Assembly: GCA_030268105.1 (NCBI GenBank)
Contig: BSDZ01000089.1
Location: 558,001 to 622,000, forward strand
Origin: Volvox africanus
Lineage: Eukaryota > Chlorophyta > Chlorophyceae > Chlamydomonadales > Volvocaceae
Direction: 5' to 3'
DNA: 64,000 bases
Shown here: piece by piece, positions 46,113 to 58,500 of the stretch
How the letters are laid out: each line of letters begins with the position of its first letter
Position numbering within the stretch: the stretch's first letter is position 1
Made by a program: the position numbers and the translations under genes
The notes under the pieces: model-generated
Told to the model about the DNA's origin: nothing
Databases searched by the model: none
What the model saw: only the letters and a program-made list of their open reading frames with translations

Positions 46113-49100
46113 TCAACGACACATGGATCCATGTATCTGTAGTCTCTCTTTCACATTAGCTCCCGCGCTGTAACGCAATCCATCCATCTGACCGCCAGTT
46201 CCGATGCCTTGAAGTAAAGCGACTTGCGCCAGGGGGCTAGCGAGGCCGCATCCCAAGGCCCCCCACCAGAGTCCTTGCCGTTCACCACAAAGCGCTGCGT
46301 AATCGTAACCTGCACGGAGTACAATAGGACGTGGACGAGGAGCGGCAGGCAGCGACTGGCCCTGCAGCCGTTGCTGGACAGGCAGTGGCAGCTGCGCTAG
46401 GAAGTCGCAGCACATTCTTTGCAGGGGCTGACTTCGCAGAAGCTGCACCAAGATTAATAACAGCAGAGACTGCAGTTCGACCCCAGGTGGCAGTATGTGA
46501 CCCAAGCCCTTGAGAAGGAGGACGAGTGGAACTGGTAGCTTGGTGCACGTATTTTTCAGGGTTTTGGAGCTTCTTATATAGAGGCTGGATAAACGGCGGT
46601 GGAGAGCTCCCCCGGTGGGGAGGAGGGGAGGCAATCAATCCAGCAATGGCCGTAATTATGAGGACAGGTAGGTAGCTGTAACAGGTACGGCGCTAACAAA
46701 ACTCACTATGCCGTCCACGTCAGCAATTCGCCCTGGGAGATGTTCCACAGACACCACAACCTGAGAGGAAACGGGTAATGGCGGTACAGGACATAGCACG
46801 ACAGCTGTCAAATGTAGGGACACGGAACGGTCGTACATTAGCTTTGAGATTGTCCATGAAGAAAATCCTCCCTGCTGTCAGTTGCTGTAAGCGGGTTCCG
46901 GATTACCTTACCCCCAATCGGCCATCGAAATAAACATCCCCATTCTCGCCGTACGTACGTTTGCGCGGTGCTCCAGGGAAGCTAGCCAGTGCATGTCGTC
47001 AGGCACATCGTCGTACGCGCCCACAATCACGCGGTAAACTGCCTGGGCGGACATCAAGGATAAGCATGCACCCTCGGGGACTTACTAACATATTAACCAC
47101 TTTTTGCTTGCTTCGGCGTCGCAAGCGCTGCATGGCCAACGAGATGGCACTCGAAGTCCAGGAGTTTGCAAAGTAGCATTTCCTAACCGGCCCTCATCCT
47201 ATTTGAGTGCGACTGAGAAGATAGAAAACCAACCAGCGGTGTGCGCGGGTGTGGGATGGAGAATGGAACAGGGCCAAGGAAAAGGCACGGTGTTCAAAGA
47301 CCGGAGACGAGTCGGTGGGCGCGGGGGTTGGTGGGGACGTTGGTATTGGAATTGCGTGTGGGTGTGGGAGCGGGCGAGGATAGCACTACCTGCTGCTGGA
47401 GACCATGCCGAGCGGACGGGACAGCGGCGGCAGCACTGCAGCAGTAGTGGAGGAATGCGGTCCAATCCTGCTCATCCTCGCGCAAGCTGGCCAGCGCCTG
47501 AGGCAGACCAGGTTGGTTGGCATCCCAAGCGCGGAAACACGCCGCAGCCGCAGCAGTGCGGTTAAGGAAACGAATCTAACACATGGCTGCGACTCGCCGA
47601 CGATCAGGATTAGCAGTACCCGTTGCTGATAGTGTCAACAGCAGTAGAAGCAGCAGCGAGATGCGCCTACACGACGGGACTCGTGCCAAGTGCAACCGTG
47701 TAATCTGAAGTGTGACTCAAACACGCTCAGAGTCCAGTTCCGCCTACAACTCGTATTAAGGGCCCCATGAAGATAAAGACAGCACAAGCCCTCAGAAAAG
47801 CGTTGAAAGACATAGGGTCCGTGAGGGGATCGCCCCACTTGACGCTTTAACCCGGATGAGCTCGATCGTGGCTAGCTAGCTACCATTCGTGGCAGATATC
47901 CGTCTCCTGTGCAATAGGCGTTGTTCAAATCTGATATGCCAAAGCCCGAAAGGCGTTAAACCTGCAATCTGGACCTAAGCAAGTGCAATAGCAGCATTAC
48001 GACCAAGGCTCGTAGGCAAAAAATGTCCAACGGCTGAGACAATAGCTTCCAGATGTCCTATTTCTGATTATGACTGGAAAATTCCTATCTCTGATCAAGG
48101 AAAGGAAATTTGGTGAGAAATTGGAAATTGTTGAACACACCGTAAGCGAGTCGAAAATTACGGCAATGCCCGTCGCCGCTTGTGGCAGACACTCGACTGC
48201 TCGACATACTGCGCCATACACTTGCTGAAGTGTGCTGCAGCCACCGGCTCCCTCTCGGGTCCTCCTCCCGCTGTTACTGCTACTGCTACTGTTGTTGTTA
48301 TTGTTGTTGTTGTTGTTGTTGTTGTATGTCAGGTTGCTCGCAACTATCCCGCCAGATTCTGTCAGTGCCGCAGAGCGATCTGGGTCGGAAGACGCCCCGG
48401 CGGCAGCAGCACGAGCGCGCTTCGCGGTCTCTCCTCCGGCGCCTGCACTCGCAGTGGACTGAGATCTCTGTGAGGACGTTACCAGCTCACCAAGGGGCAC
48501 CAGCGGGGGCTCCACCACGACAAGATGCCCCGACTGCTGGAAGGGCTGCAAGTTGACCCCCTTCGGAACAGAAATACGGCGTTTACGGAGCGAAGATTTC
48601 TCACTTAGTAAAAAGCCGTATCTGGTTTTAATTCCTGGGACAGGCAGGTCCTGGCGGGGCGGATTGAAACAGCTAGCTTCCTGAAAAATTTGCTCTAACT
48701 TTTTGATTGCATTTAGGCCTTGAGTATAGCCTTCGGTTAGGTTGCTACGTACGCCGCTTTCCGACTGTAAGCTTCTTGTACCCGACGATAGGTACTCATC
48801 GGGTACAATGAGTGCTCTCCTCAGGAAATCATGCTACTGAAGCCGTTTGCAAAGATTCTAAGTATTGAACCGTTTTAGACATTTGTACGTCCTTTCGCTG
48901 CTCCTTCCTGACATACCTGCTTAAAGTCTGTTTTAAACCCTGACTTATTACCGATACTGGCCGTATCCTAAGAGATGTCATCCAAGCTGCGATTACCGCT
49001 GGTAACTTCACCGGCAGCAAGGGAAGCAGCACTATTGCTTGGCTGTTCCTTGGCTAGGTGATCCAATGTGAAAGCAACGGACTAATATAGGCCTAAATAA

Positions 49101-50127
49101 TGGTGTACTGAGGACTGAATTATGGCGGGCAGATGCAAGCATTAAGGGTTACCGGTGTCATCGGCATTCGGTTGCAGTGTTGCGCTGCCAGGCTCGTCCC
49201 GCCAGCTATGTCCCGCAAGGATACATGGTGTGCGGCACGGCGGCTGCTTACCGTCTTTTTCAGTGCATACTGGTATCGCTCCAATGACTGCTCCGCGGTA
49301 ACTAGAACGACCTGCGCAGAGGACCATCCGAAGCATCGGACAAGCAAGGATCGGGGTAAAAACTTGAATCGCTCGCGAGCTAAGACAAGCTCGGGAGTCA
49401 TGCAAGTCAAAGAATACAGGTTGCTATATTGCTTTACTAAACCCGGATTTGGTCCAGGACAGACCAAAGCGGGTTTTGATTCGGATGGAATTCCGTACGG
49501 AGACCGTACTTGCAGACCGTACGTACACGATGGCCGCACGCCAGCACCGTAAAAATGCTTAACTCTGACACCATCCAGCCACACACGCTAATCGCTTTCC
49601 CCTCACGAAATTCCAACATCCCGTCAACACGACCCACTCCGACCACCATCCAGCGGGCCGTTAAAACACCAGCGTCTCGAGAATTCGTGCCCATTGTTCT
49701 TTCCATACCTAGTACGAAGCTCCTGTAAGCAAACTGTACATAAAAGTCCAATCCTGACTAACAGACCCGGGATTGCCGCAGACAATTTCTGCACTAGGAT
49801 TTCCATAACAGCTACACAGATACTATTATCGCGCGTCCATATCTAGCGAATGTAGTGTGGCACTGACGTACCACTCTCCGGTGTAAATGCGCACAGACGT
49901 ACACGTCCCCAGAAAAAAAGGTTAGGCTTTCTTTCAGCTATTAGCTACCAATTGGAGTTGCTTGTCACACCCATCCAAACTGACGTATCAGGGCTTTGCA
50001 GTAAAAAGTCAGGCCTGCCCAACATACCATACTACCGCTTTGGAGTAGGTTACGGAGGTATTGCTGAAGAAGAAATGCATACGAAAGCCCCAGAGAACTT
50101 CGCACCAACGCAAGTCCAGCTTCGAAA
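46113..50127 (-). CDS. Unrecognised multi-exon gene, partial model
   Basis: No family recognised. Minus-strand exons with good splice borders: 46113-46508 (terminal, contains LPPGVELQSLLLLILVQLLR), 46707-46760 (VVVSVEHLPGRIADVDGI), 46959-47038 (VYRVIVGAYDDVPDDMHWLA), 47390-47575 (WDANQPGLPQALASLREDEQ, DWTAFLHY), an exon starting 48545 (PFQQSGHLVVVEPPLVPLGE, then a poly-Asn/Ser run), 48917-48986 (AWMTSLRIRPVSVISQGLKQ), 49252-49311 (VVLVTAEQSLERYQYALKKT) and perhaps 50036-50127 (FEAGLALVRSSLGLSYAFLL). The last three 3' exons join cleanly in phase 0; others need missing exons to restore phase. The Leu-rich helical segments suggest an alpha-helical scaffold protein. The span is provisional and it could be two genes. 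Confidence 0.45.
48271..48325 (-). repeat. Trinucleotide run encoding poly-Asn/Ser
   Basis: CTGTTGTTGTTATTGTTG and flanking CTACTG units on the plus strand read as Asn and Ser runs on the minus strand inside the unrecognised gene. Confidence 0.9.
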
Positions 50128-50718
50128 CTGCGGAAGTGATTTGAGGGATCATTCCTATCGTAACGGGCCATCACGAATGGATCCATTAACACGACTGATA
50201 ACACGAATATGTCAGTGAATTAGGCCGGATGTGACATGAAGCTGTTTGATATCCTGACAGCGCCGTACGGGTCTGCAAGCTACGAGGTGCAAATTAACGC
50301 AATTCTATCCCTTCTGTACCCGACTGCTGCCTATGGAAGATAAGGTGAAAAAAGTCTCGAAGAAATAAAATTTAACTGCGATCGTGTTTTTGCTCCCAAG
50401 TCACTTGAGTGTCAGGCGGACCTCGGATCTTTTGGTCAAATTGCTTCCCGGAAATCCAGCTTTCGTTAACAAAACTATTGGTATTTTCAGAAAATTCTGG
50501 GCCTTGTCCTCAGCTTTGGTTGTGCGCCCTGCATGGAACCACAGTTCTAGTTATCCACGTCTTCTTAGCCTGGAGTGAAGCTTAAGTAAAACTTTCCCTC
50601 GCGTCATTAATCACTCCACGCCACTTCGGCTGCTTCTTGTATGAATGCGCAACGGGGCGGCTCTGGACGAGCGGAGCAGATATACGTCATAACAGGGGAT
50701 AGTAGACAGAAGTGAAGG

Positions 50719-52945
50719 ATGACACAGAGCAGGGGCACATTCCTTGGGGCTCTGCCGTGGGCCGAATCTGGTGCTTCGTCTGCACTTGCAGCCGAAGCCG
50801 TCTACTGTTTGGTCTCTGCAGGAACAATTTTATTCAATAAGCATGCGCTCTCAACGTATCATTTTCCAGCGCCAAACGTTCTCTTGACAATCCAGTTTGG
50901 GATCGCTGTCATGCTTTTGAAGATACTGCACTTTTTCGGCATTCTTCAGTTGGAGCCCATGCGATGGGAAATTGTAAAGCTCTGGTTTCCAGTCAACGTT
51001 ATCTTCGTGCTGATGAATGCTACGGGTAAGCGTTTCATGCGCACCCCCCGATGAATATGCAGGTTACCGGTATGGCATAGGTTTCGTTTAGGGCTTCCCA
51101 TGCTCATTTGCCAGGACTTTATAGTTTTGCTGCAAAGGGATCATAGGCAGAGAAACGGGGAGGATGGATGGGGAAAACTGTGGCACCACTGTGGCAGCGG
51201 CTTTTTGCTTGTGTTGCCGGCAGCACACGCACATTGGATGGGGCGTACCGTTTTGTCATCACCCCCTTTTTCGCTCTTGTGCCCTAGCTGGACCAGTCCA
51301 CTCGCTACAAACTCACTCCGAACGCATAAAACCGGTTCATGGCCCTCAGGCTTCTACGCGTTGATGTCCGTTTCAGCGGGTATGTTTACTGTCCTGAAAA
51401 ACCTGTCTAACTTGCTTACAATCCTGGGAGACTGGTACTTTTTTGACAAGACATATTCCTGGCAGGTGCGCAAGGGGACCTTTGGAATGGGGTTTAGGAA
51501 GGTTTACGAATGGGCGGTGGATACGGGTGGGAAGTAGATGAGCGCTGGTTTCCATGGTGGGATAACTCTTGTTTACCAGGGCGCCCCAGCCCTGGCGTGG
51601 TGCGGCGCCATTCGGAGTGAGAACCAGCATTTGAAGCCATGCATTGGAGATGAAGGATGAGCCGCATGCTGAGGACACGGTGTTTATCGATGCATTTACA
51701 ACGCTGTTTGAAACCTCACGATGGCCTGAGAATGAGGTGGTTTTGATGGCAGTCACCTTCCTGTTCGCGTAGTCACAACGGTACAGTTCCCAAGCGCAGA
51801 TCCCGGTAGAGAAAGATCGACTGCCATGCGGCGAAGCATGGGGAGTACTTATAGCCTTAGGGGAGTACCTATAGCCTTCATGTCTACGTCTTACTGGCGG
51901 CCCCCAACGCAAGCTTATTTCTTTACCCCTGGTAACCCTACTCATCTGGTAGCCTTGCTATGTCCAACCCTTCCGTCTGCTTACGCAACGGACGCCCTGA
52001 ACCTTATCGCTGCAGGTCTGGGCGTGTCTGGGCCTTATGATTCTGTCCGCTGCGATGGGCGGTTGGTCGGACCTATCGTTCTCACCTGCGGGCTACGCAT
52101 GGCAGTTGGTTAATTGCGTATTCACGGCCGCGTACAGCCTGCACCTCTCTTCCGTAGTGCGGGCCGTGAGCACCTCGCCTGTGACTAGCTCTCAGCACGA
52201 CGGCTATTTGCACCCGCATAGCAATGGCGCCGGCGGGGCAGGACCAGCTAGCGTATCAAGCTCTGCAGCCGGCGGTCAGTTAGGCCACCGGCTGGGCCTC
52301 GGCGGCGACTCGCACAATCACTTATCGGGGCACACGCCGCGGCGGCGGCTTAGCGAGCTAAGCATGGTGTATTACAACAATGTGCTTTCGGTGCCGCTGC
52401 TGGTCATTTTGTCCATTGTGTTCGGTGAGCCGGCACGATTGCGCAGTTACCAGCGCTTGGGCGATCCAGAGTTCAACCTGGTGGTGCTGATGGGTGCGCT
52501 GCTTGGCTTTGGAGTTTCCTTTGCCAGCATCTGGTGCATGAGTCGCACATCCGCCACCATTTACAGCCTCACGGGCTCTATGAACAAGGTGGTGGTTGCG
52601 GTGGTGGGCATGTGGTACTTTGCCGAGCCCGCTAGCGCGACAAACCTGCTGTCTATCGCAATGGGTCTCGTTGCAGGGTTCCTCTTTGTATTCGCGAAAT
52701 CTGCGCCGCTGCCCAGCAAGGGTATCAGCAGCAATCCGGAAGCGCAAGCGCTCGTCGCGGCAGCTGTGGAGGGCGCCTCCAGCGGCAGCAGCGGCATGCA
52801 TGAGAAGCCGCACGTGATCAATGTGTCGGGCTCCGCTGGCGTGAGGGAACTCACATCGCGGAGCACCGCCTCCGCAGGGATCACTAACTCGCGGAGCTCG
52901 ACCGGCGGGATTGGCGGCGGGGGCCCAGTCGTTAATGCCGTATAG
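50719..52945 (+). CDS. Nucleotide-sugar transporter (GDP-mannose transporter-like, DMT superfamily)
   Basis: Golgi or ER membrane antiporter expected to import a nucleotide sugar into the lumen for glycosylation. Three exons in phase: 50719-51025, 51350-51465, 52016-52945, 450 residues. N-terminal helices read AVYCLVSAGTILFNKHAL and VLLTIQFGIAVMLLKILHFF; exon 2 joins as NATGFYALMSVSAGMFTVLKNLSN; exon 3 has VWACLGLMILSAAMGGWSDL, FAGLY-like VNCVFTAAYSLHLSS and the C-terminal SRTSATIYSLTGSMNKVVVA, comparable to the GALNK substrate motif of GDP-mannose transporters (here GSMNK). Exon 3 also encodes a disordered Gly/Ser/His loop of about 65 residues between helices and a Ser/Gly tail of about 70. 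Substrate is inferred; GDP-fucose or a TMEM241-like role is possible. Confidence 0.87.
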
Positions 52946-53675
52946 CCCGAGCCCGAACCGTCTAGGGTGAGCTGACCTGTACTTGGGGAGGTGCTTATGG
53001 GATCCGTGCTTTTGACCGCTTTAAGGGCTTTGCAGGCCCAGCGGCTGGCAGCAGTGCGGCAGCAGTAGTGATGGCGGGATGGGGACTCGGCATTCTTCTC
53101 TATGGCTGTTTTTTCTGTGTGTCCTGGCTGCGCTCGAAAACTTAATCTGTACAATTGGATGCGTTGGTGCGGGCATTTGGGGTTGCATACCGTACCTATT
53201 GCGTTTTACGCGCATCTCGAGATAAGAAGCGCGGAGACAGGTTTATTTCTCGTCTTGGGGGCACCATATGCTGCATAGGGGGGCTCGTGTCACCCCTCCT
53301 ACTATACAGATGCGGGCCTGTTCGGATGAAAATGCGCTGATGGGGCCTGGATATGCTTGCGGGTATTTCATAACTACAGACTGGACGTTTGCTAGGCTAC
53401 AATCTTCAATGTCGTGGCTGTACTGTTCAGCCAACCGCCTTTGAGGCTGGCCGGTGCTGTTTTTTTTCCGATAACGTTACTGCCGCGCTGCGTGGCTTTA
53501 CCCAAGATCAGTATATGCAGTATTCCCGCTTGGCCCGCACCCCTAGCAAATGAGGTTCTCCGGATCCGGGAAGGCGATATTAGCAAGGGTGAGGAGGAAA
53601 GTTGTGCGCGGCTGGAGGGGCAGACCGGCGGCATGCGGACAGGCCAGCTTAGCAAACCAGCATTCGCAATCAACG

Positions 53676-53680
53676 TGTAA
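53676..53680 (+). promoter_or_regulatory. TGTAA poly(A) signal of the transporter gene
   Basis: First clear TGTAA, about 0.73 kb after the stop at 52945. Confidence 0.4.
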
Positions 53681-53699
53681 TGAATACATTTAGCTTCCG

Positions 53700-55571
53700 G
53701 GCTGTCTGGGTTCATGCCGGTGAAGGGCCTGGGAAAGGGAAGGGGAAGGGGCAGACACGGCATGGGCGGGTATGTTGATGAAGGCGAGGGCAGTGGGCAT
53801 AGCGATGCCGAGGCCTTGTGCAGATGGGCCACATGATTCCCATTCATCTGGGCAGGTGGCGGCCTAGCTCCCCAGCTGCCGACGGCTGTCTGTCTGCCAC
53901 GGCTGCCGACCATTGGAACGGTTTATAGCCACGTGGGAAGCAGGCCAGAAGGCCCTCCTGCGCTGATGTCCTTGGCTTCACAATCTGCGCATATCTGCAT
54001 CGAACGCATGGCATCGCATCATGCTTGTCAGCTGGTTGTGAGGGCCATTCCTATTCCTGCGTGACCAAGGGAACAGGATGGAGAGAGTTAGGGTTGCGTT
54101 GCGGCCAATCACCCACCTAGGCACCTGTGAGGGAAGTTATGGTGGCTGTGACGATACTGTGCGCGCATTCGGGCTCACTGTCGGCCGGTTGGTTGTGGTT
54201 AAGGGCGTCAATGCTTTACTGATGGAATTCGCCAGGTTGCATGAGACGGTATTGAAGATACGCTGGATTGCAGGCGGATGTTACGAAGTCACGAAGAGGG
54301 GTCTGGTTTCGTTTCATCGCTTGCCTGCGGCCGTCCATGGCCCTCTGCCGCCGTGGTAAACACTCGAGCCAGCAGCTTATGTTCAGTGGAGATGATCGCG
54401 AAACGTTTTCTTTTGCCATGTAGCTTCCCTCTACAGCGTGCTCCGGGTGCAGTTTTCTTACGATACACATTATGACTGGAAAAGGCCGCTAGCTTGACAC
54501 CCTATTAAAACAGATGCCTATATGCCGTGTGAGTTGTGCCTGACGACACCACCATTGCGTCTGGGCTAATGCCCGTGGGAATTTACGAGTCCGAGGCAGC
54601 AAGGCGGGATGTCCATGGAATGCCCAGGCCATGAGGCAGTCCGACAGGCGTGACCGGGTGTTGTGCAGGATCTCTCGACAAAGGCTGGTCTTCTGCTGAG
54701 CTCACGACCCATATTTCCCCTCCCGCATATTGGCACGTATGCGACGCTGTGCCCATTGCGGGTCGGTGCTTCCCCAATCCGGTATAAATCGTTACGAAGT
54801 TGTTTGTAATGGTGATGGGGGATTACAATTGCGATTTGGCAATCGCAGGCTGTGCTGCTATGGGGATTTGCATATGCGCTGTACTCGTGGACAAGTCGAG
54901 AGCGGGTGGGTAGAAGACAGGAGGGAGGGAGGTTAGCATGGGCGCATGGAAGAAACTTAAATCTTCGCAGGGTTCGATGTGCAGCTTTCATATTGACTTC
55001 TTCTGAGGCGCGAACTGTTTATTGGTTTTCTTTTTCAGATCTTTCTCGGATGTAGACGTGACGGGATACAAGTAGCCATGCGTCGGTGCCCTAACAACTG
55101 GTGGCGCTGCTACGCGCTTAAAAGGTATCTGGGAATTATATGGGGTGCGATCCGGGTGCACGCCCGTTCAACCTGTGGAAAGCGTTGTGGCAGCTCACGT
55201 ACTCTACATGCAGTTCTGGATGAGAGAAAGAAGGAATTCTGCATCTATATCCTCTCGCGCAGGCTCCTTTGCAAAGGTGGTATGCTATCGCGGTGGATAA
55301 GGATCAGGTACTGATGTTGCCTAGCAATGCCATCACTGCAGCGTACGTAAAATTGCTGCCACCACGGGCTCTTTGTTATTTCTTTCTTATTAGCCTTGCG
55401 TTCATTCGCGATCCAAAAAGCGGCTTGCACCATCTCAGGCGTTAACCTGCAACAATCTCCAACGAACTCATTTCAATTCCCAAAACGAAATTCCAAAACT
55501 AAGCTTCCGAAATTGAGTCTCCATATTCTTTTCTATGTAAAATCATGATATATGATCCCCCGAACATGACG
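53700..55571. other. Intergenic, no recognised gene
   Basis: Lies between the 3' ends of the transporter (plus) and COQ6 (minus). ORFs here are short and overlap on both strands; nothing could be supported. Confidence 0.6.
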
Positions 55572-58500
55572 TCAGGCTTGTCCTAACATAGCGTACTGCA
55601 TGAGGCCATTCCGGACTGGCCCAGTCGCGTTAACCAGGCTCAGTCCCACGCCCCGCAGCGTCGCAAATCCTGGATCTTGCACCTGCAGACACATGGGTCA
55701 ACAAAGAGATCCATGTGCCATCGCGACACGGCGCCAAAACACAGCACTTAACTTGCACAACGTATGACAACAAAAGTGTCGCACAATCTAAGTACTGACG
55801 CATGATTCAACTTGCTGCAGCTGTTTGCCAACTCACCCGAACAACAGTTGCCTACAGGAACGCATTAACTGGCATACCACTAATGGTGATGACTTGCGAA
55901 CAAAACGCGCTGACTAACGTTTGGATTGGCAAGGATAACTGCCGGGTCTCAATTTTGACGGTTACGATGTCAGGCTGTGGCAATAGCTAGGAGAATGCCG
56001 TACGAAAGGCATGAATTCAGAAATCTAGATCCCAGTACCCCGTGCTTTGCAACAAGCTCACCTCGAAGACCCGCTTGATACCATCCAGAGCCGCCACCAT
56101 GGTCAGGACTGCCCGCCGGCGTGGCGCCTCGTAATCTTCTTGCAGGATGCGAGCGTCCCCGGGATCCGCCCCCGTCTCCACGGCTCCTGCCAACGCCTCC
56201 ACCAGCACTCCGGCGTCTCCGAAACCAAGGTTTACGCCCTGACCCGCCAGCGGATGTACGGCATGTGCCGCGTCGCCCACCAGCGCCAGCCGGGGCAGGA
56301 TGTACCTATGTACGGCAATATTACAAACATCAAAAAGGAGAACGATGGATTGACAGTTTGTCAGGGTTTTAACTACAGAATCACATCACACCACCGCAAC
56401 TTTGGGGCAAATCCCGGCGGGCGCCGCTTGTTACTTCGCTTTCTCCGCTGCTAGCACCAAGTTCCAGAACTAAAACTCCCAACGCTTTACTGTGGCGTTA
56501 TCCTACTTGTCCTTGCTGGCAGCCTGGATTCCCCGTACGACGCACGCTCGTACGACCACGGAATCCTAGATGCGCGATATATATAATATACGACTCCATG
56601 GCGTTGTAGTTCTTACTCGGATAGCGTTCCCTAGTAAAGATACGTCAATACGTAATCCCAACTACCATGCCGTACCTTCCAGCCTGTTTCATCTGAAGGG
56701 GAAAAGAGCGGGGTGGCCCGCCAGCCCAGCCCAGAACCATCGGCGGATCCTGGAACCCGTTTGATCCAGATCCAGATCCAGATCCAGAATTCCTTCCAAA
56801 CTCTGCAAATGGCCCCAGGCGCTCCAGGAAAGCTGCCATCGGCCCTAACAATGATGTCAATGTCCCCGGTGTATTGGGGATGGATGTATCCCGAAGAGCC
56901 TACAAACACCGAAAGAGGTCGTAACGCCGTACGTTGCGGATTCGCATGCGGGAGCTAGGCTGGTTGAATGGGCTGGTGACAGGGGAGGAAGCGAGCTGCA
57001 GCCATGCATAGGGCCCTGGGCTTCGGGGCAGATTTCAACTTTCATTACTGCACACAGACAGACAGACAGACAGATGCGCGGACAGAGTGACATAACAAAT
57101 GTAAGATGGACGCGACGTTGACCTCCAGGTAACAGCTCCCGCACGGACCCTCGACTCCCACACGCGGTTCGGGTGCAACCCCCGCCAATGAAACGAGATG
57201 AGGATTGCTCCTGTGCCCCTGCACAGTTGTACAACATACATCGCTGTACCACACATACCTTATTAACTGCAGCGGCAAACGCTGCTGAGCTCATGGCCTC
57301 CATCGCAGTGGCTGTTTGAGGAGTGGTGCTCCAGACGACGTTGCTGTAGCCGTCTCTGACCGGCAGTAGCGCCAGTGGCCCCGTTGGGAGGAAGCGCTGC
57401 CAGGCGGTCTCCGAGGGCTCTGGAGCGTACGTACCCCCACACACAAGGGGGTAGCCAGCGACGAAGGGCGGCGAACAAGAAGCTTTGAGAAAAACTTGGG
57501 TTGAGTGTTAAACAACAATGCAGGTAGCACTGGAATTATTCAACAGAAGCTTCCAAGGAATAGGGCCCAAAAGGCAAGTGAGGAGGATTCTCCTCACCAT
57601 GCCGGTGAAAAGTGTAACGTAGCCGTGGCTGGCGGCTGCATACGGCGTATCGTGTGTGTAATTTTTCCGGAATCCTTCCGCGATCCAGCTTACACCAAGC
57701 ATCCTTGAGTGCTGTTTAATATGTACTTGTGTGTATGTGTTCCACATGGCCTGACCAACTAACCACGAGGAAATGTCGTACTTCACCTGCCGTAGAGACC
57801 GTTGCCACAAGGCCCCGCTGTCCGTACCCCCAGCCCCACGTGCGTAGCCCCGCCATCTGCCGTACACGGCTGGCGGCGCCGTCGGCGGCGACTACCAGCC
57901 GGGTCGCCAGCACTCGCCCATTGCCCAGAACTAACTGAACGGATAAGGGTGTTGCGCACGGAAGCGGATCTAGGGGGGCGGGTTACACCGACACGTTATC
58001 CTGTACAGCCATCACAGGATGGCTGTACGACTTCCGTACAAACTGCAAGATTGAATTAAAACGTACACACCGCGGCACATCGCCGTGGCCACACATCAAC
58101 GGATGCACGAATACGACCACCATCTACTTGACCAACGCGTTGGCGAAAGGTGCAGTGTAACAGCCATGACGCCAAGTTTAAGCATCTTCTGCAGGGAGGA
58201 TGGAGAAGTACGAGAAGTACTACAGAAGTACGACAACATCAAATCCCGGAATCCGTACCACCATCCGGACCTGTCCTCCCTTTCCCTTCTGTCCGTACCA
58301 TCGCCCTCCACACCGACCCACCTCCGCCAACCCATGTGGCGGCTTAAAACCACCGCCTTCGCCGCCGCCGTCACTGTCGATACCCGTGCTGTCGCTGGGT
58401 CCTGCTGCCGGGCCGTCGTACGGGAGGCGCAGCGATCGTATTTCCGCCGGCCAAATGAGCTCGGTATTCCGGCCGTTGCGCTCTGCCGCCGCCAGCAGTG

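Noticed and set aside
56062..56305. Bacterial-type UbiH/salicylate hydroxylase assignment
   Set aside because: The GDAAHAVHPLAGQG motif alone fits many flavin monooxygenases, but the whole ten-exon model with RFLPTGPLALLP and a presequence favours COQ6.
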